This document shows positions 17,528 to 27,086 of a stretch of 64,000 nt of DNA, one piece after another. This DNA is from Chlorogloeopsis sp. ULAP01. GTDB taxonomy: Bacteria > Cyanobacteriota > Cyanobacteriia > Cyanobacteriales > Nostocaceae. The translations under genes and the position numbers were made by a program. Numbering within the stretch: position 1 is the stretch's first letter; every line of letters starts with the position of its first letter. The DNA lies in NCBI RefSeq assembly GCF_030381805.1, contig NZ_JAUDRH010000004.1, forward strand, positions 248,001-312,000, read 5' to 3'. The notes below the pieces were generated by a model. It saw nothing but the letters and a program-made list of their open reading frames with translations. It was not told where the DNA came from and did not search any database.

Positions 17528-18258
17528 TCACACTTGCGGTTCTATCCCCGCCGCCCGCAATTGTGCTGCTAATAGTTCGGCACTTTGTCGCTCTTGTTCA
17601 GCACGTTGTCGTTCTTGTTCGGCTAACTCTGATCCCCACAGTAGTAACTGCCCTTGTTCACTCCACCACCGCAACTAGTATCCTGTAAGATTTTCACGGG
17701 TTGCTTGCCACACGCCAAGAAGAGATTCATTTCTGCTATCCAGTAGCGGTTATTTTCATCAGGCGCTTGAATTAAATACTGTTCTGATTTGTGTAATCTA
17801 TAAACTTCTATACTGCCGTTATCCGGTTCAAAGATGACGTAGTTTGGTACTTTTAAAATGCGTTCGTAGAAAAACCATTTGCCTGGAGGATGAGTCGGTT
17901 TGATGGAATACTCTGCACCATCAGTATCGGAAGTAAATTCCATCACGATTACTGGCATATCTCCCTGTAGTTGGGGAGTGTAACTGCGTTTTACCTCTTC
18001 CCGCGAAACACTAATACTGGGTATATATGCCCAATCGGGGGCTTTAATGACAATTTTGCCATTCACGGTGGCGCAGATGCCGTAATTTGTTTGTGCTAGG
18101 GCGTTTTGAGGTAATTTGCCAGCAAGTTCTAAGCTTTCGGTTAAGGCTGCGGCGAGGGGAGGCTGATTGATGTTATCCACTGGCTCATCTGGCAGTTTGT
18201 AATCATCGGGTAATTTTTCCCAAGTGATTTTATAGTCTTGGGTGACAGTTACTGTCAT
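17528..18258 (-). pseudogene. Uma2 family (DUF820) restriction-like nuclease, frameshifted
   Basis: The first 180 or so codons encode a Uma2/DUF820 protein, a PD-(D/E)xK-fold family greatly expanded in cyanobacteria: KAPDWAYIPSI, then PVIVMEFTSDTD, then a K and KVPNYVIFEPDNG. Start ATG at 18258 with AAAGGA upstream. At about 17730 one base is missing: the current frame runs to a stop at 17623, while the neighbouring frame gives the family's normal end (WQATRENLTGY, a TAG in place of Trp, LRWWSEQGQLLLWGSELAEQ, ERQRAEQERQSAELLAAQ) with its stop at 17528. So the gene carries a frameshift and a nonsense codon in its C-terminal coiled part; the catalytic core is intact and a truncated 211-residue product remains possible. 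Confidence 0.8.
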
Positions 18259-18274
18259 AGTGATTTGTCCTTTC

Positions 18275-18384
18275 ACTAGGGGGTAGGGGTATAGGAGTGT
18301 ATGAGTGTAGGGGATTATAAATTCAAAATTCAAAACTCAACATAATTTTCCTCACACCCTCACCCCCTTACACCTTTGTTGAAG
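18275..18384. repeat. G-rich/C-rich short repeats between radA and the Uma2 pseudogene
   Basis: GGGGGTAGGGGTATAGG and GAGTGTATGAGTGTAGGGG on the left face TCACACCCTCACCCCC on the right, around a short AT spacer containing AAATTCAAAATTCAAAA. This is an imperfect long inverted repeat of the heptad type seen elsewhere in the window. Confidence 0.55.
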
Positions 18385-18386
18385 AT

Positions 18387-19913
18387 TTAATCCTCATCTG
18401 GTTCTAAATCAGAATCTTCCAGTGTGTGCTGCGGGATGGCGGCAATAATCGCATCTATTACTTTTGCTACCGGCAAAATCTCGATATTCAAGTCAGGGAA
18501 TTTTTGTCCTTTCGGTACGATCGCTCGCTTAAATCCCAGTTTTGCCGCTTCTTTCAATCGCAGCTCCATTTGGGATACAGCACGTACTTGCCCGCCTAAC
18601 CCAACTTCACCTATTAACACAGTACCGGGATCTACAATCCGATCGCGAAAACTAGCAACAAGGGCGATCGCTACTCCCAAATCGACTGCTGGTTCTTCTA
18701 CGTTCAACCCGCCAGCGGAAGCTACATAGGAATCCAATTTAGACATGGGAATTCCTACCCGCTTTTCTAAGACGGCGAGAATTTGCACAAGGCGATTATA
18801 GTCTACACCTGTAGCAGAACGGCGCGGTGAAGGATAACTAGTAGGGCTTACCAAAGCTTGTAATTCCACAACAATGGGACGCGTTCCTTCACAAGCCACT
18901 ACAATTGCCGTACCAGGAGCAGGATCGTCACGATTGCCCAAAAATAACTCTGAAGGGTTGGGAACTTCTCGCAACCCGTTTTCCACCATTTCAAAAATGC
19001 CAATTTCGTGGGTGGCACCAAAACGGTTTTTCACCGTGCGTAATAACCGATGGGAGGCAAAGCGATCGCCTTCAAAATACAACACCGTATCTACTAGGTG
19101 TTCTAATACTTTCGGCCCGGCGATCGCCCCTTCTTTGGTGACGTGTCCGACAATTAACATGGTGATGTCTTCGTGCTTTGCCACCTTCATCAAAGCGGCA
19201 GTACATTCGCGTACCTGTGCTACCGAACCAGGTGCAGAGGTAAGTGCAGGAAAAAACACTGTTTGAATACTATCAATCACCGCTAGATTTGGTTTGAGAG
19301 AGTCCATTTCCTTTAAAATCTCTTCCAAATCTGTTTCTGGTAATACATATAAATCTGCACCTTCTTCATCAGATTCTTGTAACTTTTGTGTCTCTTGGGC
19401 TACTTTGCTTTTTCCATTATCATTGTCCACAACATTAAGAACTGGTGTAACTCCTAAACGCGAAGCTCTTAACTTTACTTGTTGTCCTGATTCTTCTCCA
19501 GAAACATAAAGTATGCGGTATCTTTGTGCTAGTTCATTTGATACTTGTAACAATAAAGTAGATTTACCGATACCGGGATCACCACCAATTAACACCATTG
19601 AACCGGGAACAACACCACCACCTAATACTCGATCTAGTTCCCCATAACCAGAAGCCCAACGCGTTACTTGGCGATCGCTAATTTGGTCGAATCTTAGAGA
19701 TGATCTTGGCTTGGCTGGTTTATTGGCAGATTTTCCAGTTCCCTGTTGGGAGTGCCAAGCACTTACTCCCCGACTTGGTATATCTGTTGAAGATTGGATG
19801 GCAATTTCCTCTTCTAAAGAGTTGTATGTGCCGCAAGCTGGACATTTACCAAACCATTGAGGAGATTCTGCTCCACATTCGTTACAAACGTAATAAGTTT
19901 TTTGCTTTGGCAT
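18387..19913 (-). CDS. radA: DNA repair protein RadA (Sms)
   Basis: RadA is a RecA-like, DnaB-type branch-migration ATPase acting in homologous recombination. The 508-residue product has the N-terminal zinc finger CNECGAES...CPACG, Walker A GGDPGIGKST, the RadA-specific KNRFG motif (VKNRFGATHE) and a C-terminal Lon-protease-like domain (VDLGVAIALVASFRDR...VGLGGQVRAV). Length and architecture are normal. The linker (about 200-215) is slightly longer and acidic. It is divergent from rpaB, with about 170 bases for both promoters. Confidence 0.97.
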   Translation of the reverse strand: MPKQKTYYVCNECGAESPQWFGKCPACGTYNSLEEEIAIQSSTDIPSRGVSAWHSQQGTGKSANKPAKPRSSLRFDQISDRQVTRWASGYGELDRVLGGGVVPGSMVLIGGDPGIGKSTLLLQVSNELAQRYRILYVSGEESGQQVKLRASRLGVTPVLNVVDNDNGKSKVAQETQKLQESDEEGADLYVLPETDLEEILKEMDSLKPNLAVIDSIQTVFFPALTSAPGSVAQVRECTAALMKVAKHEDITMLIVGHVTKEGAIAGPKVLEHLVDTVLYFEGDRFASHRLLRTVKNRFGATHEIGIFEMVENGLREVPNPSELFLGNRDDPAPGTAIVVACEGTRPIVVELQALVSPTSYPSPRRSATGVDYNRLVQILAVLEKRVGIPMSKLDSYVASAGGLNVEEPAVDLGVAIALVASFRDRIVDPGTVLIGEVGLGGQVRAVSQMELRLKEAAKLGFKRAIVPKGQKFPDLNIEILPVAKVIDAIIAAIPQHTLEDSDLEPDED

Positions 19914-20084
19914 TCTTAAATCTTATTAAATAATCTTAATTTTTCCTTAATTATTCGACCAAACTAAAACTAAATTATGGTGGTACTTACGGCTTTTTTC
20001 CAACTTAATGAATGGAATGATATCTTAATATTATGGTATGAAAAATTAATCATGAAAAATTTTAGTTAAGGAGCGTTGAGAAAC

Positions 20085-20813
20085 TTGGAAAGTCATAAAG
20101 AAAAAATTCTGGTAGTTGACGATGAAGCCAGTATTCGCCGAATTTTGGAAACGCGCCTTTCTATGATTGGCTACGATGTAGTTACTGCTGGCGATGGGGA
20201 AGAAGCATTAGAAACATTTCGCAAAACTGACCCTGATTTGGTTGTTTTGGATGTTATGATGCCTAAGCTAGATGGCTATGGTGTCTGTCAAGAATTACGC
20301 AAAGAATCAGACGTCCCAATTATTATGTTAACAGCCTTGGGAGACGTTGCCGATCGCATTACTGGTTTGGAATTAGGTGCTGATGATTACGTAGTTAAAC
20401 CTTTTTCTCCAAAAGAATTGGAAGCTCGGATTCGCTCTGTTTTGCGGCGCGTAGACAAAACAGGAGCCTCTGGCATTCCCAGTTCAGGAGTAATTCATGT
20501 TGGTAATATTAAAATCGACACGAATAAGCGGCAAGTCTATAAAGGTGACGAGCGAATTCGCTTAACTGGTATGGAATTTAGCTTACTAGAGTTATTAGTA
20601 AGTCGCTCTGGCGAAGCTTTTTCTCGCTCAGAAATTTTACAAGAAGTTTGGGGATACACACCAGAACGTCATGTTGATACTCGTGTGGTGGATGTGCATA
20701 TCTCTCGTCTGCGGGCAAAATTGGAAGATGATCCTAGTAACCCAGAGTTAATTCTCACAGCTAGAGGTACAGGTTATTTGTTTCAACGCATTATAGAACC
20801 AGGAGAGGAGTAG
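20085..20813 (+). CDS. rpaB: OmpR-type response regulator RpaB
   Basis: RpaB is the essential cyanobacterial regulator of photosynthesis and high-light genes, partner of the kinase NblS/Hik33, binding HLR1 sites. The receiver domain (about 8-120) has VVDDEA, the phospho-acceptor in LVVLDVMMPKLDGYG, and the switch Thr (MLTA) and Lys (VKPFSP). A winged-helix domain (about 145-240) ends in VVDVHISRLRAKLEDDP...ARGTGYLF. No ATG fits: AAGGAG ends at 20073, so the TTG at 20085 (ESHKEKILVVDDE) is preferred over a TTG at 20076 that is only two bases from that site. The next gene, a CCB factor, follows 74 bases later on the same strand. Confidence 0.94.
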   Translation: MESHKEKILVVDDEASIRRILETRLSMIGYDVVTAGDGEEALETFRKTDPDLVVLDVMMPKLDGYGVCQELRKESDVPIIMLTALGDVADRITGLELGADDYVVKPFSPKELEARIRSVLRRVDKTGASGIPSSGVIHVGNIKIDTNKRQVYKGDERIRLTGMEFSLLELLVSRSGEAFSRSEILQEVWGYTPERHVDTRVVDVHISRLRAKLEDDPSNPELILTARGTGYLFQRIIEPGEE

Positions 20814-20887
20814 AACTAATAGAGAGCAGGGGTGATGAGGAAAATCAAACTCTGAACTCCTAACTGCTAACTCAGTATTTAATAGAC

Positions 20888-21544
20888 ATGACTAAATCCG
20901 ATCCGAATCGTGTTTTGCGGCGTCTACCTATCTTTGTTGGTGGGTTAGGCGCTGTACTTTTGCTGATTAATCGTTTGTTAACACCCCAAATTACCGATTC
21001 CCAAGCCCGTGCAGATGTGCTGGGTGTAATTTTAAGTGCGGTTTTAATTTTAATAGGTTTGATTTGGCAGCAGGTACAGCCCCGATCGCCTGATGCAGTA
21101 GAACTAATTGGAGAAGAGGGTTTTGTACTTGCCCCTGATTTACCAGACAGAGTAAAAACAGAATTAGCTTGGGCATCTCATTTATTATTAACTAATACAG
21201 TGACGCGATCGCTTGTAGTTTTTTATCAAGGAAAAGTGTTATTGCGTCGAGGAATTTTAGGTACAAAATCTGAGGTAAAACCAGGAGTAATTTTAAAAAG
21301 AGTACTAGAAAAGCAACAGCCAGTTTATTTAGTTGATTTAAAAGTTTATCCAGGCAGAATTGAATTTGATTATCTACCAGAAAATACTCAAGGAGTAATT
21401 TGTCAACCTCTTGGTAATCAAAGTGCTTTAATTTTAGGAGCAAATGCTCCTCGCAGTTATACCAAACAAGACGAAAATTGGATAGCTGGAATTGCTGATA
21501 AATTAGCTGTTACTTTCAGCGAAGAAATGGCTAATGGCAATTGA
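20888..21544 (+). CDS. cofactor assembly of complex C subunit B (CCB2/CCB4-like)
   Basis: A 218-residue protein of the CCB2/CCB4 family, which helps attach haem c(n) covalently to cytochrome b6 during cytochrome b6f assembly. Two transmembrane helices lie at about 14-32 and 43-62, separated by a short loop with ITDSQARADVLG, followed by a soluble domain (GEEGFVLAPDLPD...SLVVFYQGKVLLRRG) typical of the family. It follows rpaB closely, so co-transcription of a photosynthesis regulator with a b6f assembly factor is plausible. Oxygenic phototrophs only, which supports the assignment of the organism. Confidence 0.88.
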   Translation: MTKSDPNRVLRRLPIFVGGLGAVLLLINRLLTPQITDSQARADVLGVILSAVLILIGLIWQQVQPRSPDAVELIGEEGFVLAPDLPDRVKTELAWASHLLLTNTVTRSLVVFYQGKVLLRRGILGTKSEVKPGVILKRVLEKQQPVYLVDLKVYPGRIEFDYLPENTQGVICQPLGNQSALILGANAPRSYTKQDENWIAGIADKLAVTFSEEMANGN

Positions 21545-21592
21545 AGAAGAACTCAGAATTCAGAATTAAATATGGTAACGAGGTTTTCGAGG

Positions 21593-21617
21593 CTCTGCCT
21601 TCTGCCCTCTGCCTTCT
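21593..21617. repeat. heptamer repeat (CTCTGCC/TTCTGCC)
   Basis: Three and a half seven-base units CTCTGCC, TTCTGCC, CTCTGCC, TTCT lie between the CCB gene and the DUF456 gene; two TCAGAAT units occur just before (21551-21567). Confidence 0.7.
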
Positions 21618-21635
21618 AATTAACAATAAAAACTC

Positions 21636-22154
21636 ATGCAAACAATCTACTGGTTTCTCCTTGCCTTGATGGTTGTAGGTATTATTGGTTCTGTGGTTCC
21701 TGCCATTCCAGGAGCTAGCCTCATCTTAATTGCTATCATTATTTGGGGATTTGTTAAAGGTTCTTTTGCTTCTATTAGCGTGCCATTAGTCGTCACGGCT
21801 ATAGTTTTACTCCTTAGTATTGGAGTAGATTTTTTAGCTGCTTATTTGGGTGCAAAAAAAGCAGGTGCTAGTAAGTGGGGACAAATTGGCGCAATTGTCG
21901 GTTTCATTGTTGGATTTCTGGGATTATTGCCGGCTTTGCCTGTGGGAGGCCCGTTGTTAGGAATGTTACTAGGGCCATTGTTAGGAGCAATTATCGCTGA
22001 ATTTTTGTACCGACGGGATTTTTTCCTAGCTGTGAAAGCAGGTATCGGAATTGTCGTGGGTACGGTAATTGGAACTTTAATTCAGGGATTGCTTGCGATC
22101 GCCGCAGTTGTAGTTTTTTTAATTACAACTTGGCCGCAGGTATTTGGTAGTTAA
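21636..22154 (+). CDS. DUF456 family membrane protein
   Basis: A 172-residue integral membrane protein with four or five hydrophobic segments. DUF456 signatures are present: GSVVPAIPGASLILIAIIIWG near the N-terminus, DFLAAYLGAKKAGASKWGQIGA, and the glycine-rich LLPALPVGGPLLGMLLGPLLGA. The internal repetition of glycine-rich helices is typical of this small transmembrane family, whose function is unknown. It lies 91 bases after the CCB gene in the same direction. Confidence 0.85.
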   Translation: MQTIYWFLLALMVVGIIGSVVPAIPGASLILIAIIIWGFVKGSFASISVPLVVTAIVLLLSIGVDFLAAYLGAKKAGASKWGQIGAIVGFIVGFLGLLPALPVGGPLLGMLLGPLLGAIIAEFLYRRDFFLAVKAGIGIVVGTVIGTLIQGLLAIAAVVVFLITTWPQVFGS

Positions 22155-22219
22155 AAAGGGTACAGGGTTGGGGGAATAGAGAATAGTATTTAAACCCCGA
22201 ACCATGACAGTTTTACAAC

Positions 22220-23536
22220 CTATTTTGTTAATGGTAGAGACGGTATTGAACTTTTAGGAAATATCGCTAGTTCTGTCTCTGGATCAAAAAAGTGAATTTT
22301 TTCTGGTGTAAACGATAACCAAACTTGCTCACCAACTCTTATAAATCGCTCTGGAGGTACTCGTACTTGTAGGGAATTCTTAAATGTGCCAGCTTGTTGA
22401 AAACTGGTTCCTACAAGTTTCGTAGAAAGAAAAGAATCGTTGCCAAGATTTTCTGCCAATTCTACTTGAACTGGTAAATTTTTGGTGGCAGGTACACTTA
22501 AAGTCAAATGTTCTGGGCGAATTCCTAAAATCAGCTTGCGTCCGTCGTATTTTTGTAAAGCACTTCCCCAAAAGTCTGGGAGGGTGAAACGAAAATCGCC
22601 ATTGGTAATTAATAAGGGAGCGTGAAACTCCACAGGGATAAAATTCATTGGCGGTGAACCAATAAATTCGGCAACAAAAAGATTGGCAGGACGATTATAA
22701 AGTTCCAACGGCCGATCAACTTGCTGGAGTTGACCTTGATTGAGAATAGCAATGCGATCGCCCATTGTCATTGCTTCTGTTTGATCGTGAGTGACGTAAA
22801 TAGTTGTTGTCCCTAGTTGGCGTTGCAGTTTAACAATTTGAGCGCGAGTTTCTGCACGCAATTTTGCATCTAAATTAGAAAGCGGTTCATCCATTAAAAA
22901 AACTTGGGGGTTACGTGCGATCGCTCGCCCTAGTGCAACTCGTTGCCTTTGTCCCCCAGATAATTGCTTGGGTAAACGGTTTAGTAAAGCTTCAATCTGC
23001 AACAGTTGGGCAACATACCGTACCTGTTCATGTACTGCCCGTTCTTTTTCAGAAATATAGCGGAGTCCTTTGGGGAAATTTCTTGTCAATCCTACCAACA
23101 AATTTTCTGCAACAGAGAGATTCTCTCCTTCTGTTGATCGGCGTCGCAATCCAAAAGCAATGTTGTCATACACCGTCATGTGAGGATAGAGGGCATAATT
23201 TTGAAACACCATTGCAATATCGCGTTCCTTGGGAGGGAGATTGTTAATTAGGCGATCGCCCACCCAGATATTACCTCCAGTCATCGCTTCTAACCCAGCT
23301 ATAAGCCGCAGCAAGGTGCTTTTACCACAACCAGAAGGCCCCACCAGCACCATAAATTCACCATCTGCTACGGTGAGATTAATTCGCCGCAAGACATTCA
23401 CGCTATCTGCACTTTTTGGAGTTGCTGCTTCCTCACTTTTCTCAGACGTAGATGTGAGTTGGGTTTGTAAAGCAACACTTTCCCCTTTCCGAGGGGGAAA
23501 ACTTTTATAAACGTTTTCTAAAACTACCTGCGCCAC
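22220..23536 (-). CDS. MalK/UgpC-type sugar ABC transporter ATPase with insertions
   Basis: A 438-residue ATPase of the carbohydrate (CUT1) ABC class. It has GPSGCGKST, a Q-loop FQNYALYPHMTV, the LSGGQRQR signature, LMDEPLSNLDAKLR and a C-terminal regulatory MOP/TOBE domain (FIGSPPMNFI, LGIRPEHL). Compared with MalK (about 370 residues) it has two insertions: about 30 Ser/Thr/Glu-rich residues before the Walker A strand and about 35 residues after the Q-loop (RRSTEGENLSVAENLL to SEKERAV), the latter in the helical subdomain that touches permeases. No permease or binding protein is adjacent, so it is probably a shared ATPase serving sugar transporters encoded elsewhere. Confidence 0.92.
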   Translation of the reverse strand: MAQVVLENVYKSFPPRKGESVALQTQLTSTSEKSEEAATPKSADSVNVLRRINLTVADGEFMVLVGPSGCGKSTLLRLIAGLEAMTGGNIWVGDRLINNLPPKERDIAMVFQNYALYPHMTVYDNIAFGLRRRSTEGENLSVAENLLVGLTRNFPKGLRYISEKERAVHEQVRYVAQLLQIEALLNRLPKQLSGGQRQRVALGRAIARNPQVFLMDEPLSNLDAKLRAETRAQIVKLQRQLGTTTIYVTHDQTEAMTMGDRIAILNQGQLQQVDRPLELYNRPANLFVAEFIGSPPMNFIPVEFHAPLLITNGDFRFTLPDFWGSALQKYDGRKLILGIRPEHLTLSVPATKNLPVQVELAENLGNDSFLSTKLVGTSFQQAGTFKNSLQVRVPPERFIRVGEQVWLSFTPEKIHFFDPETELAIFPKSSIPSLPLTK

Positions 23537-24260
23537 GAGTGTTAGTTACCGCAATTGTTCAAAATCACCAGTCGTTGAATTTTGGATTTGAGATTTTAGA
23601 TTGACTTTATCTTGATTTATGGCAATGGTTATTTATCCCATGAGTAAGGATAAACGATATAAAACTTTTAGCGCTCATGATACACGTTTGTAGTGATTAC
23701 GAAAAGTGATTATGATACCTCACGGCTTTTGGATAACCAATTTGCTTATAGCCCTCATCAATAGCGGGCGCTTTACCCATCACATTTCATAAATCAACAG
23801 CTTTTACGATCACAACTGTACTATTTTGGAAGAAAGCAGATTTGGGAATTGTGTTTATGGCTTCTGAACTCACCTCAAGTCCTTTTTCAACTCCAGACGC
23901 CAACTCCTGTCTACATTTTATACTTACAAATACAAATTTTTGTATTCTCGGTGGTGACTTGTCTTTGCCGCTCAAGTTAAGACTTAATATGGTACATTTA
24001 TACTATTTAGGTGCGAAGTAAAACAAGGGTACTCACTGGGCTTTTATGCTAAAACAGTTTCAATGCCAAGGGTAGAAATATGTATCAATATGGAAATAGT
24101 TAATAAATCTGAATCAAGAGCAAAAACAAAAATTGCGAGATATAAACGTAAGATTACGGTGGCATTAAGTGTATAAGTTTACTTACTTTTGTTGAATTAT
24201 TGATATCAGGCAGTAAGTCCAAGATTAGCACTTAGCATTTTTTGTAGTCAGGAGGATGAA
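23537..24260. other. 724-base gap, no gene seen
   Basis: Divergent promoter region between the MalK-type ATPase and ssb. An AT hairpin AATACAAA-TT-TTTGTATT lies at 23929-23946. No convincing ORF on either strand; a 62-codon frame at 23787-23975 has no ribosome site or recognisable content. Confidence 0.5.
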
Positions 24261-24794
24261 ATGAATAGCTGCATTTTGATGGTGGAAATTATCAAAGAGC
24301 CAGAACTGCGTTATACCCCAGATGGATTGGAACTAACAGAAATGCTGGTGCAGTTTTCAGCTACACGGGAAGGTGAATCACCGGCAACTTTGAGAGTAGT
24401 AGGTTGGGGCAATTTGGCAAAAGAAGTTCAGCAGAGCTATCACGTGGGCGATCGCGTACTTGTAGAAGGGCGTTTGGGAATGCACACCATTGATCGCCCT
24501 GAGGGTTTCAAAGAAAAACGGGCTGAATTAACATTGCAAAAAATTTATCCGCTAGTTGTGAGTGGGAATGTTAGTGCATCGCCAGCAATACCTGTTGCTA
24601 GTGCCGCCCAGAAGACAGTTTCCAATTACGAGTCACCACCATTGAGTAAAACTGCTCCAGCTCCAAATAAAGTTGGTGTCACTTCTCAAAAAGAGTTTTC
24701 AGAACCTGTAGCGCCAAGCTCTAATTACGAACATAGTTCTTATTCGACACCAGTTCCAAATGAAGAACCGGATATTGACGACATTCCTTTTTAG
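24261..24794 (+). CDS. ssb: single-stranded DNA-binding protein
   Basis: SSB protects single-stranded DNA in replication, recombination and repair. The 177-residue product has an N-terminal OB fold (about 1-110: NSCILMVEIIKEPELRYTPDG...LRVVGWGNLAKEV...VGDRVLVEGRLG), a disordered Pro/Ser linker and the acidic tip EPDIDDIPF that recruits partner proteins. AGGAGG sits a few bases before the ATG at 24261, a strong ribosome site. The length is normal. A hairpin follows about 50 bases after the stop. Confidence 0.94.
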   Translation: MNSCILMVEIIKEPELRYTPDGLELTEMLVQFSATREGESPATLRVVGWGNLAKEVQQSYHVGDRVLVEGRLGMHTIDRPEGFKEKRAELTLQKIYPLVVSGNVSASPAIPVASAAQKTVSNYESPPLSKTAPAPNKVGVTSQKEFSEPVAPSSNYEHSSYSTPVPNEEPDIDDIPF

Positions 24795-24845
24795 CTCAGA
24801 GAGTGCCAGACAAAAACATGGCTTGAAAAAGTTATAGAAATGTTA

Positions 24846-24880
24846 AGGAGGCTACAACTGGAAGTCTTTGTAGCCATCCT
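24846..24880 (+). terminator. hairpin downstream of ssb
   Basis: AGGA-GGCTACAA pairs with TTGTAGCC-(A)-TCCT around a 10-base loop: 12 bp with a one-base bulge. No T-run directly follows, so it is either a Rho-assisted end or an RNA element before the next ABC gene. Confidence 0.5.
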
Positions 24881-24982
24881 GACACACACTTTTCATATAA
24901 CAAAAGTTAGATTCAACACAAAACAAGATAGCGACTGTTAAAATCCTAATAATTTTAAATTTAAGATTAATACCCGGCTTCT

Positions 24983-26842
24983 ATGAAAGAAACTATCCTA
25001 GATGTTCGCAATCTGCAAGTTGAATTTGCTGGCGATGACAAAATAGTTAAAGCCGTAGATGATATTTCCTTTAAATTGCATTGTGGTGAGACTCTAGGAA
25101 TAGTTGGAGAGTCGGGAAGTGGAAAATCAGTAACAGCCCTAGCGGTGATGGGTTTGCTACAGTCTCCAGGTGTAATCAGTGGCGGGGAAATTTGGTTTCA
25201 TCCCCAGGAGAATGGCAAATCCCTCAATTTAGTAGAGTTGCCTCCTAAAGAAATGCAATTGTACCGGGGTGGCGACATCGCTATGGTTTTTCAAGAACCA
25301 ATGACTTCCCTAAATCCGGTTTATACGATTGGTTTCCAGCTTGTAGAAGCAATTTTGCGACATCAGAAGATTTCTACACAACAAGCCCGACAACAAGCGA
25401 TCGCTCGTCTACAAGAAGTAAAACTGCTTCCGAGCGATGAGCAGATCAAACAACAATACTCAAAAACTACCCAAGACGAACACCAGCTGCTGAAGTTAGT
25501 AAATCAACACAAAGAAGCAGTTCTAGAACGTTACCCGCATCAGCTTTCGGGGGGGCAGTTGCAACGTGTGATGATTGCAATGGCAATTTCTTGTAACCCA
25601 TTAATATTAATTGCCGATGAACCAACCACAGCGTTGGATGTGACGGTGCAAGCGACAATTATTGACTTGCTGCGAGAATTGCAGACTAGTCGCAACATGG
25701 CATTGATTTTTATCACCCACGATTTGGGACTAATCGCGGAAGTTGCAGATAGAGTTGCAGTGATGTACAGAGGCAAGATTGTCGAATTTGACGATGCAGT
25801 CAAAATTTTTGCTAATCCCCAGCATCCCTATACTAAAGGCTTGGTAGCTTGTCGTCCCAAACTTCACCGCCATCCCCAAAAGCTGCTCACTGTTGCTGAC
25901 TATATGAGCGTGGAGGAACTGGCAACAGGACAAGCGATCGTTCAGGCAAAAGAACCTACCGAACCTCCAGATTTAACGCCCGAAGAAATTGCCCAAAGAT
26001 TGGCAATCTTAGAAAAAGAACAACCCTTGTTGGAAATACACGATCTCAAGGTAGGCTTTCCCGTCAAAGGAATGTTTGGTGGTACAAAACGCTACACCAT
26101 GGCAGTAAATGGCGTATCCTTTGATGTTAAACGTGGGGAAACACTAGGATTAGTTGGAGAATCGGGTTGTGGTAAAACTACCTTAGGTAGAACCTTATTG
26201 CGGTTAATCGAACCAATGGGGGGGCAGATTGTCTTTGAAGGGCGAGATATTACTACCCTCAAAGGTGAAGCATTGCAAAAACTGCGACGGGAAATGCAAA
26301 TTGTCTTCCAAAACCCTTTTAGCGCTTTAGATCCGCGCATGAAAGTGGGAGCAGCGATCGCAGAACCGTTGGTAATTCACTCTATTGCCAAGACAAAACA
26401 ACAACAGCGAGAACGGGTAGCTTATTTATTAGAAAGGGTGGGTTTGAGTGCAGATGCCATGAACCGCTATCCCCATCAATTTTCTGGTGGGCAACGGCAG
26501 CGAATTTGTATTGCCCGCTCTTTAGCTTTAAATCCTAAGTTTATTATCTGCGATGAATCGGTTTCGGCTTTAGATGTATCAGTGCAGGCACAGGTACTAA
26601 ATTTACTTAAAGAATTGCAAGGTGAATTTGGTTTGACTTATATTTTCATTTCCCATGACTTGAGTGTCGTCAAATTTATGAGCGATCGCATTCTGGTGAT
26701 GAATCAAGGTCAAATTGTAGAGCAAGGTATAGCTGAAAACATCTACCGCGAACCAAAAGAAGAATACACGCAAAGATTAATTGCTTCCATTCCCACTGGC
26801 AGCCCTGAAAGGATACAGCAGCGTCACTTAAGAGCATCGTAA
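24983..26842 (+). CDS. fused Dpp/Opp-type double ABC ATPase (peptide/nickel class)
   Basis: A 619-residue fusion of the two ATPases (DppD- and DppF-like) that power peptide, glutathione or nickel importers, like GsiA and YejF. First half: GESGSGKS, FQEPMTSLNPV, LSGGQLQRVMIA, LIADEPTTALDVT; it has a longer helical stretch before its signature (LPSDEQIKQQYSKTTQDEH). Second half (from about 350): GESGCGKTTL, FQNPFSALDPRMKV, FSGGQRQRI, ICDESVSALDVS. Both sites look complete. A linker of about 60 residues joins the halves. No permease or binding-protein gene is adjacent, so the substrate cannot be assigned. Confidence 0.94.
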   Translation: MKETILDVRNLQVEFAGDDKIVKAVDDISFKLHCGETLGIVGESGSGKSVTALAVMGLLQSPGVISGGEIWFHPQENGKSLNLVELPPKEMQLYRGGDIAMVFQEPMTSLNPVYTIGFQLVEAILRHQKISTQQARQQAIARLQEVKLLPSDEQIKQQYSKTTQDEHQLLKLVNQHKEAVLERYPHQLSGGQLQRVMIAMAISCNPLILIADEPTTALDVTVQATIIDLLRELQTSRNMALIFITHDLGLIAEVADRVAVMYRGKIVEFDDAVKIFANPQHPYTKGLVACRPKLHRHPQKLLTVADYMSVEELATGQAIVQAKEPTEPPDLTPEEIAQRLAILEKEQPLLEIHDLKVGFPVKGMFGGTKRYTMAVNGVSFDVKRGETLGLVGESGCGKTTLGRTLLRLIEPMGGQIVFEGRDITTLKGEALQKLRREMQIVFQNPFSALDPRMKVGAAIAEPLVIHSIAKTKQQQRERVAYLLERVGLSADAMNRYPHQFSGGQRQRICIARSLALNPKFIICDESVSALDVSVQAQVLNLLKELQGEFGLTYIFISHDLSVVKFMSDRILVMNQGQIVEQGIAENIYREPKEEYTQRLIASIPTGSPERIQQRHLRAS

Positions 26843-27086
26843 GACTAAAAAACCTGCGATTATGTCAAGTGGTTAAAATCCAGTTATGAATATACTTTTC
26901 GCTCTTCTTTTCCGGTACAATCTGCTGGTGATTGTCTAAAACAATTCAACCAAAGATAGGGGAATCCTTCGTCATTCCATTTCTGCTTGAGGATGACGAA
27001 AAATTCTGCATTTGTTTTTGATGCAAGCTACACTCCTATCGAAATTCAAAAATATGTGAGTGTAAGTGTGCGTATAAGGGGTAACC

